A DNA stretch of 64,000 nt, from NCBI GenBank assembly GCA_947626575.1, contig CANQSR010000001.1:176247-240246 (forward strand), in the 5' to 3' direction. The notes below the pieces were generated by a model. The model ran no database searches and was not told the origin of the DNA. It worked only from the letters and a program-made list of their open reading frames with translations. Position 1 is the first letter of the stretch. Each line of letters starts with the position of its first letter. This document shows, in pieces, positions 24,783 through 34,185 of the stretch. The position numbers and the translations under genes are program-made. The DNA comes from an uncultured Clostridia bacterium. Lineage in GTDB: Bacteria; Bacillota; Clostridia; Christensenellales; Borkfalkiaceae.

Positions 24783-26771
24783 TTATTTTGCGAGGCTCTT
24801 CTTGGCCTTTTCGACGACGTTTTGCACCGTGAAGCCGAACTTCTCGAAGAGAAGGGGCGCGGGGGCGCTGGCGCCGAAGGTATCCATGGCGACGATCTCG
24901 CCCTTATCTCCCGCGTAACGGTACCAACTGTAAGAACTCCCCGCCTCGACGCACACGCGCGCCTTGACGGCGGAGGGGATGACGCTCTCTTTATAGCGTT
25001 TGCCCTGTTTTTCGAAGTCCTCCATGCAGGGCATGGAGACGACGCGCGCCTTGATGCCTTCCTCGGCAAGTGCGGCCTTGGCCCCTACGCACAGCTCCAC
25101 TTCGGAGCCGCTCGCGATGAGCAGGACGTCGGGCTTGCCCTCGCAGTCATCGAGGATATACCCGCCCTTTCGGGCGATGAGGCCGCTTCCCGCATATTGG
25201 GGGAGCGTCTGGCGTGTGAGTACGAGCGCGGACGGACCCTTCCCTTCCAACGCAGAGATCCACGCCGCCGCCGTCTCCTTGCCGTCTGCGGGGCGGTACA
25301 CCCGCATGTTGGGGATGGACCTCAGGGCGATGAGCTGTTCGACGGGCTGATGGGTGGGGCCGTCCTCGCCGACGCCGATGGAGTCGTGCGTCAAAAGATA
25401 GATGACGGGGATATCCATGAGCGCGGAGAGGCGCATGGCGTGTTTGCAATAATCGGAGAAGATGAAGAAGGTCGCGCAATAGGCGCGGACGCCGCCGTGC
25501 AACTGCATGCCGTTGGCAATGGCGGCCATGGCGTGTTCGCGGATGCCGAAGTGCATGTTCCTGCCCGCGTAATTCTGCGGGCCGAAGTCGCCGTAGACGG
25601 CGGTATCCGTATCCTTCATCGCGGAGAGGTTGGAGGGCGCGAGGTCGGCGGAACCGCCCATGAGCGCGGGAACGCGCGCCGCGATCTTTTGGAGGACGGC
25701 CTGCGAGGTCTGGCGGGTCGCCATGGGCTTTGCGAAGTCAAACAGCTCTTCCGCCGCTTCGAGGCCGCTCACTTCGCCCTTCATGGCCGCGCGGTACGCG
25801 GCGGCGAGTTCGGGATACTGTTTTTCATATTCCGCAAACATCGCCTTCCACGCGCGCTGTTTTTTGGCGCCGCGCCTGCCCGCCGTGCGGGTGTGCTTCA
25901 AGACTTCCGCGGGAACTTCGAAGGGCGCCGAAGTCCAGCCGAGGCGCTCCTTCATCTTTTGCAGGTTTTCCGCGCCGAGCGGGGAACCGTGGCACTTCTC
26001 GCTCCCTTCGAGCGGGGAGCCGAAGCCGATCTTGGTCTTGCAGATGATGAGCGAGGGCTTGCGCGTCTCCCTCTGCGCCTTGCGGATGGCGTTTGCGATC
26101 AGCGCGACGTTATCGGGATTTGCAACGAGGTCCACTTTGAGGACCTGCCAATTCTGCGCCTTGAAGCGCGCGGCGACGTCCTCGCGGAAGGTGATATCCG
26201 TGTCGCCCTCGATGGTGATGTCGTTGTCGTCGTAGAACACGATGAGCTTGCCGAGTTCGTTGGAACCCGCGAACGAGCAGGCCTCATAGGAGATGCCCTC
26301 TTCGAGACAGCCGTCCCCGACGAGCGCATAGGTGAAGTGGTCGACGACGGGGAAGCCCTCGCGGTTGAACGTTGCCGATAGATGCGCCTCGGCGACCGCC
26401 ATGCCCACGGCGTTGGCAATGCCCTGTCCGAGCGGACCCGTCGTCGTCTCGACGCCCACCGTGTGGCCGTATTCGGGGTGGCCGGGCGTTCTGGACCCCA
26501 GCTGGCGGAAATTTTGGAGGTCCTCTGTTTTCAGGCCGAACCCATAGAGGTAGAGGAGGGAATATTGCAGCATGGAGCCGTGGCCCGCGGAGAGGATGAA
26601 ACGGTCGCGGTTATCCCACTTGGGGTCCTTGTTGTTGAACTTCAAAAAATTCTGCCACAGGGTGTAGGCGACGGGCGCCGAGCCGAGGGGAAGCCCCGGA
26701 TGGCCGGAGTTCGCCTTCTGGATGGCTTCGGCAGACAGGACGCGGATGGCGTTGATGGTGGTCTGTTTCAT
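24783..26771 (-). CDS. tkt: transketolase
   Basis: A 662-residue ThDP enzyme of the non-oxidative pentose phosphate pathway, transferring two-carbon units between sugar phosphates. Visible motifs: GNSGHPG-like SGHPGLPLGSAP near residue 21, the ThDP/metal motif GDGCLEEGISYEA near 155, LTHDSIGVGEDGPTHQP in the middle domain, and a normal C-terminal domain. It lies 18 bp downstream of the phosphohexomutase gene, forming a sugar-phosphate operon. A full-length, intact gene. Confidence 0.96.
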   Translation of the reverse strand: MKQTTINAIRVLSAEAIQKANSGHPGLPLGSAPVAYTLWQNFLKFNNKDPKWDNRDRFILSAGHGSMLQYSLLYLYGFGLKTEDLQNFRQLGSRTPGHPEYGHTVGVETTTGPLGQGIANAVGMAVAEAHLSATFNREGFPVVDHFTYALVGDGCLEEGISYEACSFAGSNELGKLIVFYDDNDITIEGDTDITFREDVAARFKAQNWQVLKVDLVANPDNVALIANAIRKAQRETRKPSLIICKTKIGFGSPLEGSEKCHGSPLGAENLQKMKERLGWTSAPFEVPAEVLKHTRTAGRRGAKKQRAWKAMFAEYEKQYPELAAAYRAAMKGEVSGLEAAEELFDFAKPMATRQTSQAVLQKIAARVPALMGGSADLAPSNLSAMKDTDTAVYGDFGPQNYAGRNMHFGIREHAMAAIANGMQLHGGVRAYCATFFIFSDYCKHAMRLSALMDIPVIYLLTHDSIGVGEDGPTHQPVEQLIALRSIPNMRVYRPADGKETAAAWISALEGKGPSALVLTRQTLPQYAGSGLIARKGGYILDDCEGKPDVLLIASGSEVELCVGAKAALAEEGIKARVVSMPCMEDFEKQGKRYKESVIPSAVKARVCVEAGSSYSWYRYAGDKGEIVAMDTFGASAPAPLLFEKFGFTVQNVVEKAKKSLAK

Positions 26772-26789
26772 ATCATTCTCCTTGACGGT

Positions 26790-28295
26790 TTATTTGATGG
26801 CTTTTTCGAGATCGGCGGCGGAGAGGAAGTCGTATCCTTTCAAAAAGGAATAGAGTTCCTTCAAGATGAGTTTGTTGCCGCCTGCGCTTGCCGATTCGGC
26901 GTTGATGGGCATGATGGGTTCATGCAGGCTCATGCGGAGCAGGGCCCAGCCGTTGCCGTGGCTCTTATCGAAATTCACCCGCACGCCCTCATAGTTTTCG
27001 GGCGCGAGGGAGAGGTACGGCTTGGAGATGGCATAGGCCGCGAAGGCCTTGATGACGTCCCCGCCCAGCGACTTATAGTCACAGCCGGGCAGGAAGGTGA
27101 GGCGCACTTCGGCCGCCTCCTTGGGTTCGGGCAGATCGGCGATGAGGGACAAAAGGTTTTTGCCCTTGGCGGCGGCGTCCGCGAGGGCGATGAGCAGCCG
27201 CGTCACGAGATAGGCGCCGTCGTCGAGGAAGTAATTTTCGCGGAGGGCGGCATGTCCGCTCGTCTCGATGGCGAGCGGCGAATCCTTGCCTTCGGCATTC
27301 AGCCGCTTGCTCTCGTTGATGACGTTTTTATAGCCGCGCTTGAAGCGGTGGTGTACGCCGCCGTGCGCCTCGATGAAGGCGGTGAGGCCGTCGCTCGTCA
27401 CGGAATCGGTGACGATATATGCGCCCTTTTTCTCTTCGAGCAGGATGGCGGAAATGAGCGCGATGAGGCGGTTGCGGTTGATCTCTTTGCCGTCGGGGCC
27501 CACCGCGCCCGCGCGGTCCACATCGGTATCGAAGATGATGCCGAAGTCCGCACGGTGACGAAGGACCGCCTCCGAGACGGCCCGCATGGCCGCCGCGTTT
27601 TCGGGATTGGGGATATGCCCCGGAAAATTGCCGTCTGGCTGCAAGAACAGCGACCCCGCCGTATCCGCGCCGAGGGGCTTCAACACGAGGTCCACATAGA
27701 AGCCGCCTGCGCCGCTCGAAGCGTCCACGAGGATGCGCTTGCCCGCAAGGGGCGTTTTTTCGCCCGTCGCCCGCCGCACCATCTCCACGAGGTCGGAGGC
27801 GTACTTTTCGATGTAGCTCTTCTTCGTCACTTTGCCGTTGCCGTCGGGGTAGACGCCGAGCGCCGCGATGCGCAGAACTTCTTCGACGTCGCTGCCTTCG
27901 AGGCCGCCTTCGGGGACGAAGAATTTGAGGCCGTTTTTCTCCTTGGGCAGGTGGCTTGCCGTGACCATGACCGAGGCGTCCGCGCCGAACCCGTCTTTGA
28001 GGAGCATGAACATGGAGGGCGTGGAGGAGAGACCCGTCAGGATGACGTCGCCCCCGCATGCTGTGATGCCGCGCGCCACGTCGGCGGTGATGCGGTCCGA
28101 AGAGAGGCGGGAATCGTGGCCCACGGCGATCGTCGGGTGCGCCTTGTCCGTCTTGGCCGCCACCCACACCAAAAAGGCGGAGGCGATGCGCGTCACGGCT
28201 TCCGGCGTCAGCGTCGCGGGGTCATTCTCCGTGCCGATCGCGGTGCCGCGGATATCCGTCCCGTTTTTCAGTAAATAAAAATCCTTTTCCGTCAT
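26790..28295 (-). CDS. alpha-D-phosphohexomutase (phosphomannomutase/phosphoglucomutase type)
   Basis: A 501-residue protein with the four expected sites in order: the phosphoserine loop TASHLPKEKNG near residue 110, the metal loop DTDVDRAG near 255, the sugar-binding ETSGHAALRE near 343, and a C-terminal phosphate-contact domain. VGHDSRLSSD near residue 58 fits too. It interconverts hexose 1- and 6-phosphates; whether it prefers mannose or glucose cannot be decided. First gene of the operon with tkt. Confidence 0.88.
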   Translation of the reverse strand: MTEKDFYLLKNGTDIRGTAIGTENDPATLTPEAVTRIASAFLVWVAAKTDKAHPTIAVGHDSRLSSDRITADVARGITACGGDVILTGLSSTPSMFMLLKDGFGADASVMVTASHLPKEKNGLKFFVPEGGLEGSDVEEVLRIAALGVYPDGNGKVTKKSYIEKYASDLVEMVRRATGEKTPLAGKRILVDASSGAGGFYVDLVLKPLGADTAGSLFLQPDGNFPGHIPNPENAAAMRAVSEAVLRHRADFGIIFDTDVDRAGAVGPDGKEINRNRLIALISAILLEEKKGAYIVTDSVTSDGLTAFIEAHGGVHHRFKRGYKNVINESKRLNAEGKDSPLAIETSGHAALRENYFLDDGAYLVTRLLIALADAAAKGKNLLSLIADLPEPKEAAEVRLTFLPGCDYKSLGGDVIKAFAAYAISKPYLSLAPENYEGVRVNFDKSHGNGWALLRMSLHEPIMPINAESASAGGNKLILKELYSFLKGYDFLSAADLEKAIK

Positions 28296-28343
28296 TTCAC
28301 CTTTCCCTCGGTATGTGCGGGTATTTTTGCCGCATCTGCCGTC

Positions 28344-28372
28344 ATTATACTAAAATTGCGCCCGTTTTACAA
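28344..28372 (-). promoter_or_regulatory. promoter of the phosphohexomutase-tkt operon
   Basis: On the minus strand, TTGTAA (plus 28367-28372) and TATAAT (plus 28344-28349) are 17 bp apart. Confidence 0.75.
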
Positions 28373-28421
28373 GGATTTTCACAAAAAAATAGGAAAAGTT
28401 CGAAAATTTCTCCCATGACGG

Positions 28422-28450
28422 TTGCATAAGTGGAAAAATTGTGCTATATT
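28422..28450 (+). promoter_or_regulatory. promoter of the DegV-family gene
   Basis: TTGCAT at 28422-28427 and TATATT at 28445-28450 are 17 bp apart. Confidence 0.7.
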
Positions 28451-28492
28451 ATAACCGTCATACCGATGACACGGTTGGGAGAGGTGAAAGAA

Positions 28493-29392
28493 ATGAACAA
28501 GTATCAATTCACGCTGTCAAGCGATTCCACGTGCGATCTTTACCACGATTTTATCGTGGAAAACGATATCCGCGTGGCGCCGCTCACGTTCATGCTCGAA
28601 AAGGACGGGCAGATCGAGGAGTATCTCGATAACTTCACCGCTTACGGGGAATATGTAGATTTTTATAACAAGTTGCGTACGGGGTCCATGCCCAAGACGT
28701 CCAAACTCAACTATGAATCACACTATACGCACTTTTTGAAGATGGCCGAAGAGGGCGCGGAGGACGTCGTCCACTTCACCATCTCTTCGGGGCTTGCCAA
28801 CACGTGGGAAAACGCCGAACAGGCGGCGGCGGACGTCAAAAAGCTGTATCCGAAATTCCGCGTCTTTGTGGTGGACCCGCTCACGGCGACGGTGGGGCAG
28901 GGCGCGCTCGTGCGCATCGCGCTCCGGTGCCGCAACGAGGGCAAGACGGCCGAAGAAACGTATGAACTCTGCAAGTCGCTCCGTCTGCACATCCAACACT
29001 TCATCGTGGCGGACGATCTGCAATTCTTGAAGCGCGGCGGAAGAATTTCCGCGGCGGCGGCAACGGTGGGGGGCATGCTCAAAGTCAAGCCCATTATTTC
29101 CTTCGATAAAGAGGGAAAATTAGGCGTCATCGATAAGGTCATGGGGGTAAAGAAGGCCGTCTCCTATATCAAGGCCAAGCTCGAAAAGGAGGGGCCCGAC
29201 CCCACCTATAATTACGTGTTCATCGTACATACGGATAACGAACCCGCCGCCGACGAACTCGCCGCCTATGTAAGGGAGCGGTTCGGGATCGAACCTTACG
29301 TCTCGATCATGGGTCCCGTCATCGGCTCGCACGTGGGGCCGGGGGCGTTTGCGTTGGGGTATATATCCAAGAGCGAACGCAACGAGTTTTGA
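28493..29392 (+). CDS. DegV-family fatty-acid-binding protein
   Basis: A 299-residue cytoplasmic protein. SSDSTCDL at the N terminus, SSGLANTWENAEQAAAD in the middle, LKRGGRISAAAATVGG and a C-terminal GPVIGSHVGPGAFALGY are the DegV signatures. Family members bind a fatty acid; some present it to fatty-acid kinase for phospholipid synthesis. The ATG at 28493 has a GGGAGAGGTG ribosome site. An in-frame ATG at 28430 lies upstream of the -10 box and cannot be used from this promoter. The ribosome site is complementary to the C-rich linker of the candidate sRNA. Confidence 0.92.
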   Translation: MNKYQFTLSSDSTCDLYHDFIVENDIRVAPLTFMLEKDGQIEEYLDNFTAYGEYVDFYNKLRTGSMPKTSKLNYESHYTHFLKMAEEGAEDVVHFTISSGLANTWENAEQAAADVKKLYPKFRVFVVDPLTATVGQGALVRIALRCRNEGKTAEETYELCKSLRLHIQHFIVADDLQFLKRGGRISAAAATVGGMLKVKPIISFDKEGKLGVIDKVMGVKKAVSYIKAKLEKEGPDPTYNYVFIVHTDNEPAADELAAYVRERFGIEPYVSIMGPVIGSHVGPGAFALGYISKSERNEF

Positions 29393-29394
29393 TG

Positions 29395-30190
29395 TTTTGA
29401 ACGGGCGAACTGCGTATAAGCTGCGCGATACTTCGTCGAAGATGCGCTTCCCTCGGTCGTGTACGATTTAGTACACTCCCGTCGGGAATGCTCCTTCTCC
29501 TCGTCTCGCTTGCTTCTCCGCAGTTGAGGTACCCATAACGCTTATTCGAGCAATTCGTCGCCCTCCCCCTTTTACCAGAGGGGGAGGGGTAGGGGAGGGG
29601 GTGGTGTACCCGTCCTGTCCGAACGAGCGGGGCGACGACCCGCCACGCCAAAGCGACGGGCCGCTTCTACCCCCTCCCATGGGAGGGGGACTCCCCAAGG
29701 GGGTGGGGTGCAAGAATTGCGCCCTGCGGGCGCGCCCCTTCGGGGGCGAAAGGCTAAATGTCATTCCGAACGAAGTGAGGAATCTCGCTCTTTGAGATTT
29801 CTCACCCCTATGGGGTTCGAAATGACGGTGAATGCCCGAAACCCTTTCCGTCGCCTCCCCCCTTATACCTGAGGGGGGAGGGTAGGGGGTGGTGTACCCT
29901 TCCTGCCCGAACGAGCTGGTCGGCGCCCCGCCGTGCCAGAGCGACGGGCCGCTTCTACCCCCTCCCATGGGAGGGGGACTCCCCAAGGGGGTGGGGCGCA
30001 AGAATTGCGCCCTGCGGGCGCGCCCCTTCGGGGGCGAAAGGCTAAATGTCATTCCGAACGAAGTGAGGAATCTTGCTCTTTGAGATTTCTCACCCCTATG
30101 GGGTTCGAAATGACGTGAATGCCCGAAACCCTTTCCGTCGCCTCCCCCCTTATACCTGAGGGGGGAGGGTAGGGTAGGGGGTGTTCTTCT
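29395..30190. repeat. intergenic repeat cluster with a 288-bp tandem duplication
   Basis: No gene is seen in this 0.9-kb gap. It opens with a GTGTAC/GTACAC-centred element (29402-29530). Two near-identical 288-bp units follow (about 29566-29853 and 29854-30141) and a partial third. Each unit holds a C-run/G-run hairpin with a GGGTAGGG tail, a CCCTCCCATGGGAGGGGG palindrome, a GCGCCCTGCGGGCGCGCCCC hairpin and a TCATTCCGAACGAAGTGAGG palindrome. Confidence 0.88.
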
Positions 30191-30309
30191 CCCCCAAGTA
30201 ATCGGCTTAATGCCGATTTTTTATTTGCGCGAAAAAACAGCGTTCAATCATTCGACAAAACAAAAAAATCGTGCTATACTATGGAAGATATTCCAATCGG
30301 AGCAAGTTT

Positions 30310-31734
30310 ATGGCAAAGAACGAATTCGTAAAAGAGATCGCCGACATCGAGACGGACTTCCCGCAGTGGTACACCGACGTCGTCTTAAAGACAAAGCTCG
30401 TCGATTACGGCCCCGTCAAGGGGACGATGGTCATCCGCCCTTACGGCTATGCCATCTGGGAACACATCCAAAGCGAACTCGACAGGCGTTTTAAGCAGAT
30501 GGGGGTGGAAAATGCCTACTTCCCCATGCTCATTCCCATGTCCTTCCTCACCAAGGAAGCCGAACACGTCGAGGGTTTTGCGCCGGAGGTCGCCGTCGTC
30601 ACGCATGCGGGCGGCGCCAAACTCGAAGAACCCTTGGTCGTAAGGCCCACGTCCGAGACCATCATCGGCCACATGTTCGGCAAGTGGGTGGAGAGCTGGC
30701 GCGATCTGCCCCTCCGCCAGAACCAATGGTGCAACGTGATGCGTTGGGAAAAGACCACCCGCCCCTTCCTGCGCACCAGCGAATTTTTGTGGCAGGAGGG
30801 CCACTCCGTCTATGAAACGGGCGAAGAGGCCGAAGCGGCCACCTTGCAAATGCTCGCCTGCTATGCGGATTTCTGCAAAAACGTTCTCTGTATGCCCGTT
30901 CTCACGGGCCGCAAGACGGAGAAAGAAAAGTTTGCGGGCGCCGTTGCAACTTACGGCATGGAGGCCATGATGCACGACGGCAAGAGCTTGCAGGCGGGGA
31001 CCACCCACTATATGGGCCAGAACTTCGCCAAGGCCTTCGGCGTGCAGTTCACGGGCAGAGAGGGGACGCTCCAATACGGTTACACGATGAGTTACGGCGT
31101 TTCGACGCGCCTCATCGGCGCCCTCATCATGACGCACGGCGACGCGCGCGGACTCGTTCTGCCGCCCCCCGTCGCGCCCTTCGAGGTCGTCATCGTTCCC
31201 ATCGCGCAGAAGAAGGAAGGCGTCTTAGAGGCCACCCATGTCTTAAAGGAAGCCCTCGAAAAGGCGGGGATCCGCGTCAAACTCGATGATTCGGATAACT
31301 CCCCCGGCTGGAAATTCAACGAGTGGGAGATGAAGGGCGTGCCTGTCCGCATCGAGCTTGGGCCGCGCGATATCGAGGCGGGCAAGATGCTCGTCTGCCG
31401 CCGCGATACCCTCGAAAAGGCGGAGTATGCGCTCGGCGACGTTGAGGCCGTGAGCGCGCTCCTTGAAACGATCGGAAGAGATATGTATAGCCGCGCAAAG
31501 GCGCGCATGGAGAGCCGCATCGTCGAAGCGGATACGCTCGAAGCGTTGCTTGCGGGCGTGGAAGGCGGAAATTTCGTGCGTGCGGGCTGGTGCGGCGAGC
31601 GTGCCTGCGAGGATAAGGTGAAGGAGTTCGCGCAGGCCACGGCGCGCGTGTTCGATGAGACGCACACCATGGGAACGTGCGTCTGTTGCGGCAAAAAAGC
31701 CGCCCACACGCTGTTTTTTGCAAGGGCATACTGA
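30310..31734 (+). CDS. proS: prolyl-tRNA synthetase, type 3 (eukaryote/archaeal-like)
   Basis: A 474-residue class II synthetase that charges tRNA-Pro. RPTSETIIGHMF (motif 2 region), MRWEKTTRPFLRTSEFLWQE, and a C-terminal domain ending in a CVCCGK zinc site are the marks of the short ProRS form without the editing insertion. The ATG at 30310 follows CGGAG. An in-frame ATG at 30271 overlaps the -10 box TATACT (30275-30280) and is rejected. TCGACA at 30252-30257 is a plausible -35. It sits directly after the repeat cluster. Confidence 0.95.
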   Translation: MAKNEFVKEIADIETDFPQWYTDVVLKTKLVDYGPVKGTMVIRPYGYAIWEHIQSELDRRFKQMGVENAYFPMLIPMSFLTKEAEHVEGFAPEVAVVTHAGGAKLEEPLVVRPTSETIIGHMFGKWVESWRDLPLRQNQWCNVMRWEKTTRPFLRTSEFLWQEGHSVYETGEEAEAATLQMLACYADFCKNVLCMPVLTGRKTEKEKFAGAVATYGMEAMMHDGKSLQAGTTHYMGQNFAKAFGVQFTGREGTLQYGYTMSYGVSTRLIGALIMTHGDARGLVLPPPVAPFEVVIVPIAQKKEGVLEATHVLKEALEKAGIRVKLDDSDNSPGWKFNEWEMKGVPVRIELGPRDIEAGKMLVCRRDTLEKAEYALGDVEAVSALLETIGRDMYSRAKARMESRIVEADTLEALLAGVEGGNFVRAGWCGERACEDKVKEFAQATARVFDETHTMGTCVCCGKKAAHTLFFARAY

Positions 31735-31764
31735 GTTAGTTATATTTCGCGGAATTTGTTTTGT

Positions 31765-32010
31765 GCCTTACTTGCCTCCCCCCTTGGCTGCCCCTTGAGG
31801 GGGAGCTGTCACGAGCTTGCGAGTGACAGAGGGGGTGGCGTTCCATGCTACAAGACACCCCTTCCGTCACCTGCGGTGACACCCACCCCTCAAGGGGTGG
31901 GCAAGGTAACCCGCACGTCATGTTGCCCCGTGCGAGGCTTCTATTTGCGATTCTAAGCACGGCACGAGGAGCGTAGCGACGAAGTAGCATAGCGAAACAT
32001 CCCGTCGTCA
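31765..32010. repeat. repeat elements between proS and asnS
   Basis: A variant of the 130-bp palindrome (about 31785-31908: CCTTGAGGGGGAGCTGTCAC side to ACCCCTCAAGGGGTGGGCAA) is followed by a degenerate piece of the TCATTCC family. No gene is seen. Confidence 0.75.
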
Positions 32011-32042
32011 AACATCTTTCCCAAGAGGATAAGAGGTACATT

Positions 32043-33416
32043 ATGAAACATGTAGACATCAAAAGTATTCTGTCCGATGCGGACATGGTAGGCACATCCG
32101 CGGTCGTATGCGGTTGGGTACGCACTTTCCGCGATTCCGCGCAAGTGAGCTTTTTGGAGCTTTCCGACGGCACGTGTTTCAAGAAATTGCAGGTCGTCAT
32201 CGACAAAAATGCGCTGAAAGTGGACCCCGAATGCACCAAGTTGGGCGCGAGCGTCGCCGTGAAGGGCAAGGTCGTCAAGGCCTTCAAGGGCGAGGGCAAC
32301 GAGCTGGAAGCAAAGGAGATCGCGCTCCTCGGCAAGTGTCCGCCGGAGTATCCCATCCAAAAGAAGCGCACGACTTTGGAGTTCTTGCGCGGCATTCCGC
32401 ATCTCCGCCTTCGCACCAACACGTTTGCGGCGGTGTTCCGCGTGCGGTCGGTCGCGGCGCAGGCCATCCACCGCTATTTCCACGAACACGGATATTACTA
32501 CATCAACGCGCCGCTCATCACGGCGAGCGACTGCGAGGGTGCGGGCGAGATGTTCCGCGTCACCACCCAGCCGTGGAACGCGCGCTATGAGAGCGAGGAG
32601 GCCTACTTCAAGAACGACTTCTTCGGCGTGAAGGCAGGGCTTTCCGTTTCGGGACAATTGGAAGGCGAAGTCGCCGCGACTGCGCTCGGTAAAATTTACA
32701 CCTTCGGCCCGTCTTTCCGCGCGGAAAATTCCAATACGACGCGCCACCTCGCCGAATTTTGGCATGTGGAGCCTGAAATTGCGTTTGCCGAACTGCCCGA
32801 CGTCATCGAGATCGCCGAGGACCTCTTGAAGTATCTCGTCCGCGCCGTACTCGAAGAGTGTCCCGATGAGATCGCCTTCTTTGAGAACTTTATGGAGAAG
32901 GGACTCACGGAAAAGCTGACCCATGTTGCAAATTCCGATTTTGCCGTCTGCACCTACACCGAGGCCGTGAGCATTTTGGAGAAGGAAAACGGCCGTTTCC
33001 AATTCCCCGTGCATTGGGGAAGCGACCTGCAATCGGAGCATGAAAAATATCTCACGGAAGTCGTTTTCAAGCGTCCCGTATTCGTTACGGATTATCCGAA
33101 GGAGATCAAGTCCTTCTATATGAAGCAGAACCCCGACGGCAAGACGGTGGCCGCGACCGACCTTCTCGTCCCCGGTATCGGGGAGATCATCGGCGGGAGC
33201 GAGAGGGAAGCCGACTATGAGAAGCTCACCGCGGCGATGCGGGAGCGGCATATGGACATGGCCTCGTATAAGCAATATTTGGATCTGCGTCTCTTCGGAA
33301 GCGTGCCGCACGGCGGGTTCGGGCTGGGTTTCGAGCGGTTCGTGATGTACTGCACGGGCATGGAGAACATCCGCGATGTCACGCTCTTCCCGCGTAGCGT
33401 CAAGAACATCATGTAA
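32043..33416 (+). CDS. asnS: asparaginyl-tRNA synthetase
   Basis: A 457-residue class IIb synthetase charging tRNA-Asn. It has an N-terminal OB-fold anticodon-binding domain (about 1-110). The catalytic domain contains FGVKAGLSVSGQLEGE, the motif 2 region PSFRAENSNTTRHLAEFWHVEPE, and the C-terminal motif 3 segment GFGLGFERFVMYCTG. The Asn-type SGQLE and HLAEFW features favour AsnRS over AspRS. AAGAGG precedes the ATG. The gene contains one copy of the recurrent 11-mer CGGACATGGTA at 32080. Confidence 0.95.
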   Translation: MKHVDIKSILSDADMVGTSAVVCGWVRTFRDSAQVSFLELSDGTCFKKLQVVIDKNALKVDPECTKLGASVAVKGKVVKAFKGEGNELEAKEIALLGKCPPEYPIQKKRTTLEFLRGIPHLRLRTNTFAAVFRVRSVAAQAIHRYFHEHGYYYINAPLITASDCEGAGEMFRVTTQPWNARYESEEAYFKNDFFGVKAGLSVSGQLEGEVAATALGKIYTFGPSFRAENSNTTRHLAEFWHVEPEIAFAELPDVIEIAEDLLKYLVRAVLEECPDEIAFFENFMEKGLTEKLTHVANSDFAVCTYTEAVSILEKENGRFQFPVHWGSDLQSEHEKYLTEVVFKRPVFVTDYPKEIKSFYMKQNPDGKTVAATDLLVPGIGEIIGGSEREADYEKLTAAMRERHMDMASYKQYLDLRLFGSVPHGGFGLGFERFVMYCTGMENIRDVTLFPRSVKNIM

Positions 33417-33444
33417 GCGGATGACTTGCAAGAGGAACGAGACC

Positions 33445-33540
33445 GCGCTTTTGTCATTCCGAGGCAACGCCGAGGAATCTCATCCTTGGAGATTTCTCAC
33501 CCCTGTGGGGTTCGGAATGACATGAGCGCGGAATGACGCG
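33445..33540. repeat. TCATTCCGAGGCAACGC-type palindrome
   Basis: A single element in which the left arm TCATTCCGAGG...GAGGAATCTC mirrors GAGATTTCTC...TTCGGAATGA. It ends just before the terminator. Confidence 0.75.
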
Positions 33541-33568
33541 AACGGAATGACGCGAGCGAAATGAATAC

Positions 33569-33613
33569 GGCGCGCCCGCGCAGAGTTCTGCGCGGGCGCG
33601 CCGTTGTTTTATT
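33569..33613 (+). terminator. terminator between asnS and the double-HTH gene
   Basis: GGCGCGCCCGCGCA pairs with TGCGCGGGCGCGCC (33569-33582 with 33589-33602), followed by GTTGTTTTATT. Confidence 0.85.
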
Positions 33614-33623
33614 GGGCGGCTTA

Positions 33624-34061
33624 TCAATAATCCCGTCTGCCGATGAGATAGTCGAGGGACACGTGAAGGTAGTCGGCCAACGAGCAGAGCGTCACGATGA
33701 GCGGAAGTTGGCCTTTTGCCCAATTGGTAAAGAAAGCGTCCTTGATGTTGGTATTTTCGGCGATCTCGAAGCGCGTAACATTCGCCTCCGCCATGACCTT
33801 TCTTAGTTGCGGATAGAAAGGGGGAAGCGGACGCGGCACGGCCGCTTCATAGTCCGTACGGCCCATAAGAAAGTCGAGCGAACAGCCGAAAAAATCGGCG
33901 AGTTTGGCCGCATTGAGATAGGTGGGTACGCTTTCACCGCGCAGCCACGCGCGGATGGCGGAACCTGAGATCTGCACGGCTGCCGCCAAAGTTTCCGACT
34001 TCAATTCCCGTTCCTCCATGAGTTCTTTGAGGCGGTTTGGGAAATTCGACAAATCCTCCAT
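33624..34061 (-). CDS. double-HTH XRE-like regulator, copy 2
   Basis: A 145-residue paralogue of the protein at 18744-19187. The first HTH spans about residues 5-60 (LAAAVQISGSAIRAWLRG then DFFGCSLDFLMGR). The second covers about 80-143 (FFTNWAKGQLP then LADYLHVSLDYLIGR). The strongly shared FFTNWAKG and LDYLIGR segments show common descent of both halves. The ATG at 34061 has AAGGAGAAG upstream; a frame from 34160 would cross the inverted repeat. Divergent from a 54-residue gene, with an 18-bp inverted repeat between them. Confidence 0.85.
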   Translation of the reverse strand: MEDLSNFPNRLKELMEERELKSETLAAAVQISGSAIRAWLRGESVPTYLNAAKLADFFGCSLDFLMGRTDYEAAVPRPLPPFYPQLRKVMAEANVTRFEIAENTNIKDAFFTNWAKGQLPLIVTLCSLADYLHVSLDYLIGRRDY

Positions 34062-34090
34062 AAACTTCTCCTTTTTCGTCAAATATTTAA

Positions 34091-34134
34091 CCAAAGAACC
34101 CCGCCAAAAAAGTTGCTTTGGCGGAGTTCTTTGG
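34091..34134. promoter_or_regulatory. 18-bp inverted repeat in the divergent intergenic region
   Basis: CCAAAGAACCCCGCCAAA (34091-34108) mirrors TTTGGCGGAGTTCTTTGG (34117-34134) with one mismatch and an 8-base spacer. Its position between the double-HTH regulator and the small divergent gene makes it a candidate operator for the regulator or a hairpin in the small gene's leader. Confidence 0.5.
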
Positions 34135-34185
34135 TGTAAGATATTTTTACAGGCAAGCAAATTGCCGAGAAAGGAGAAAATCGGA

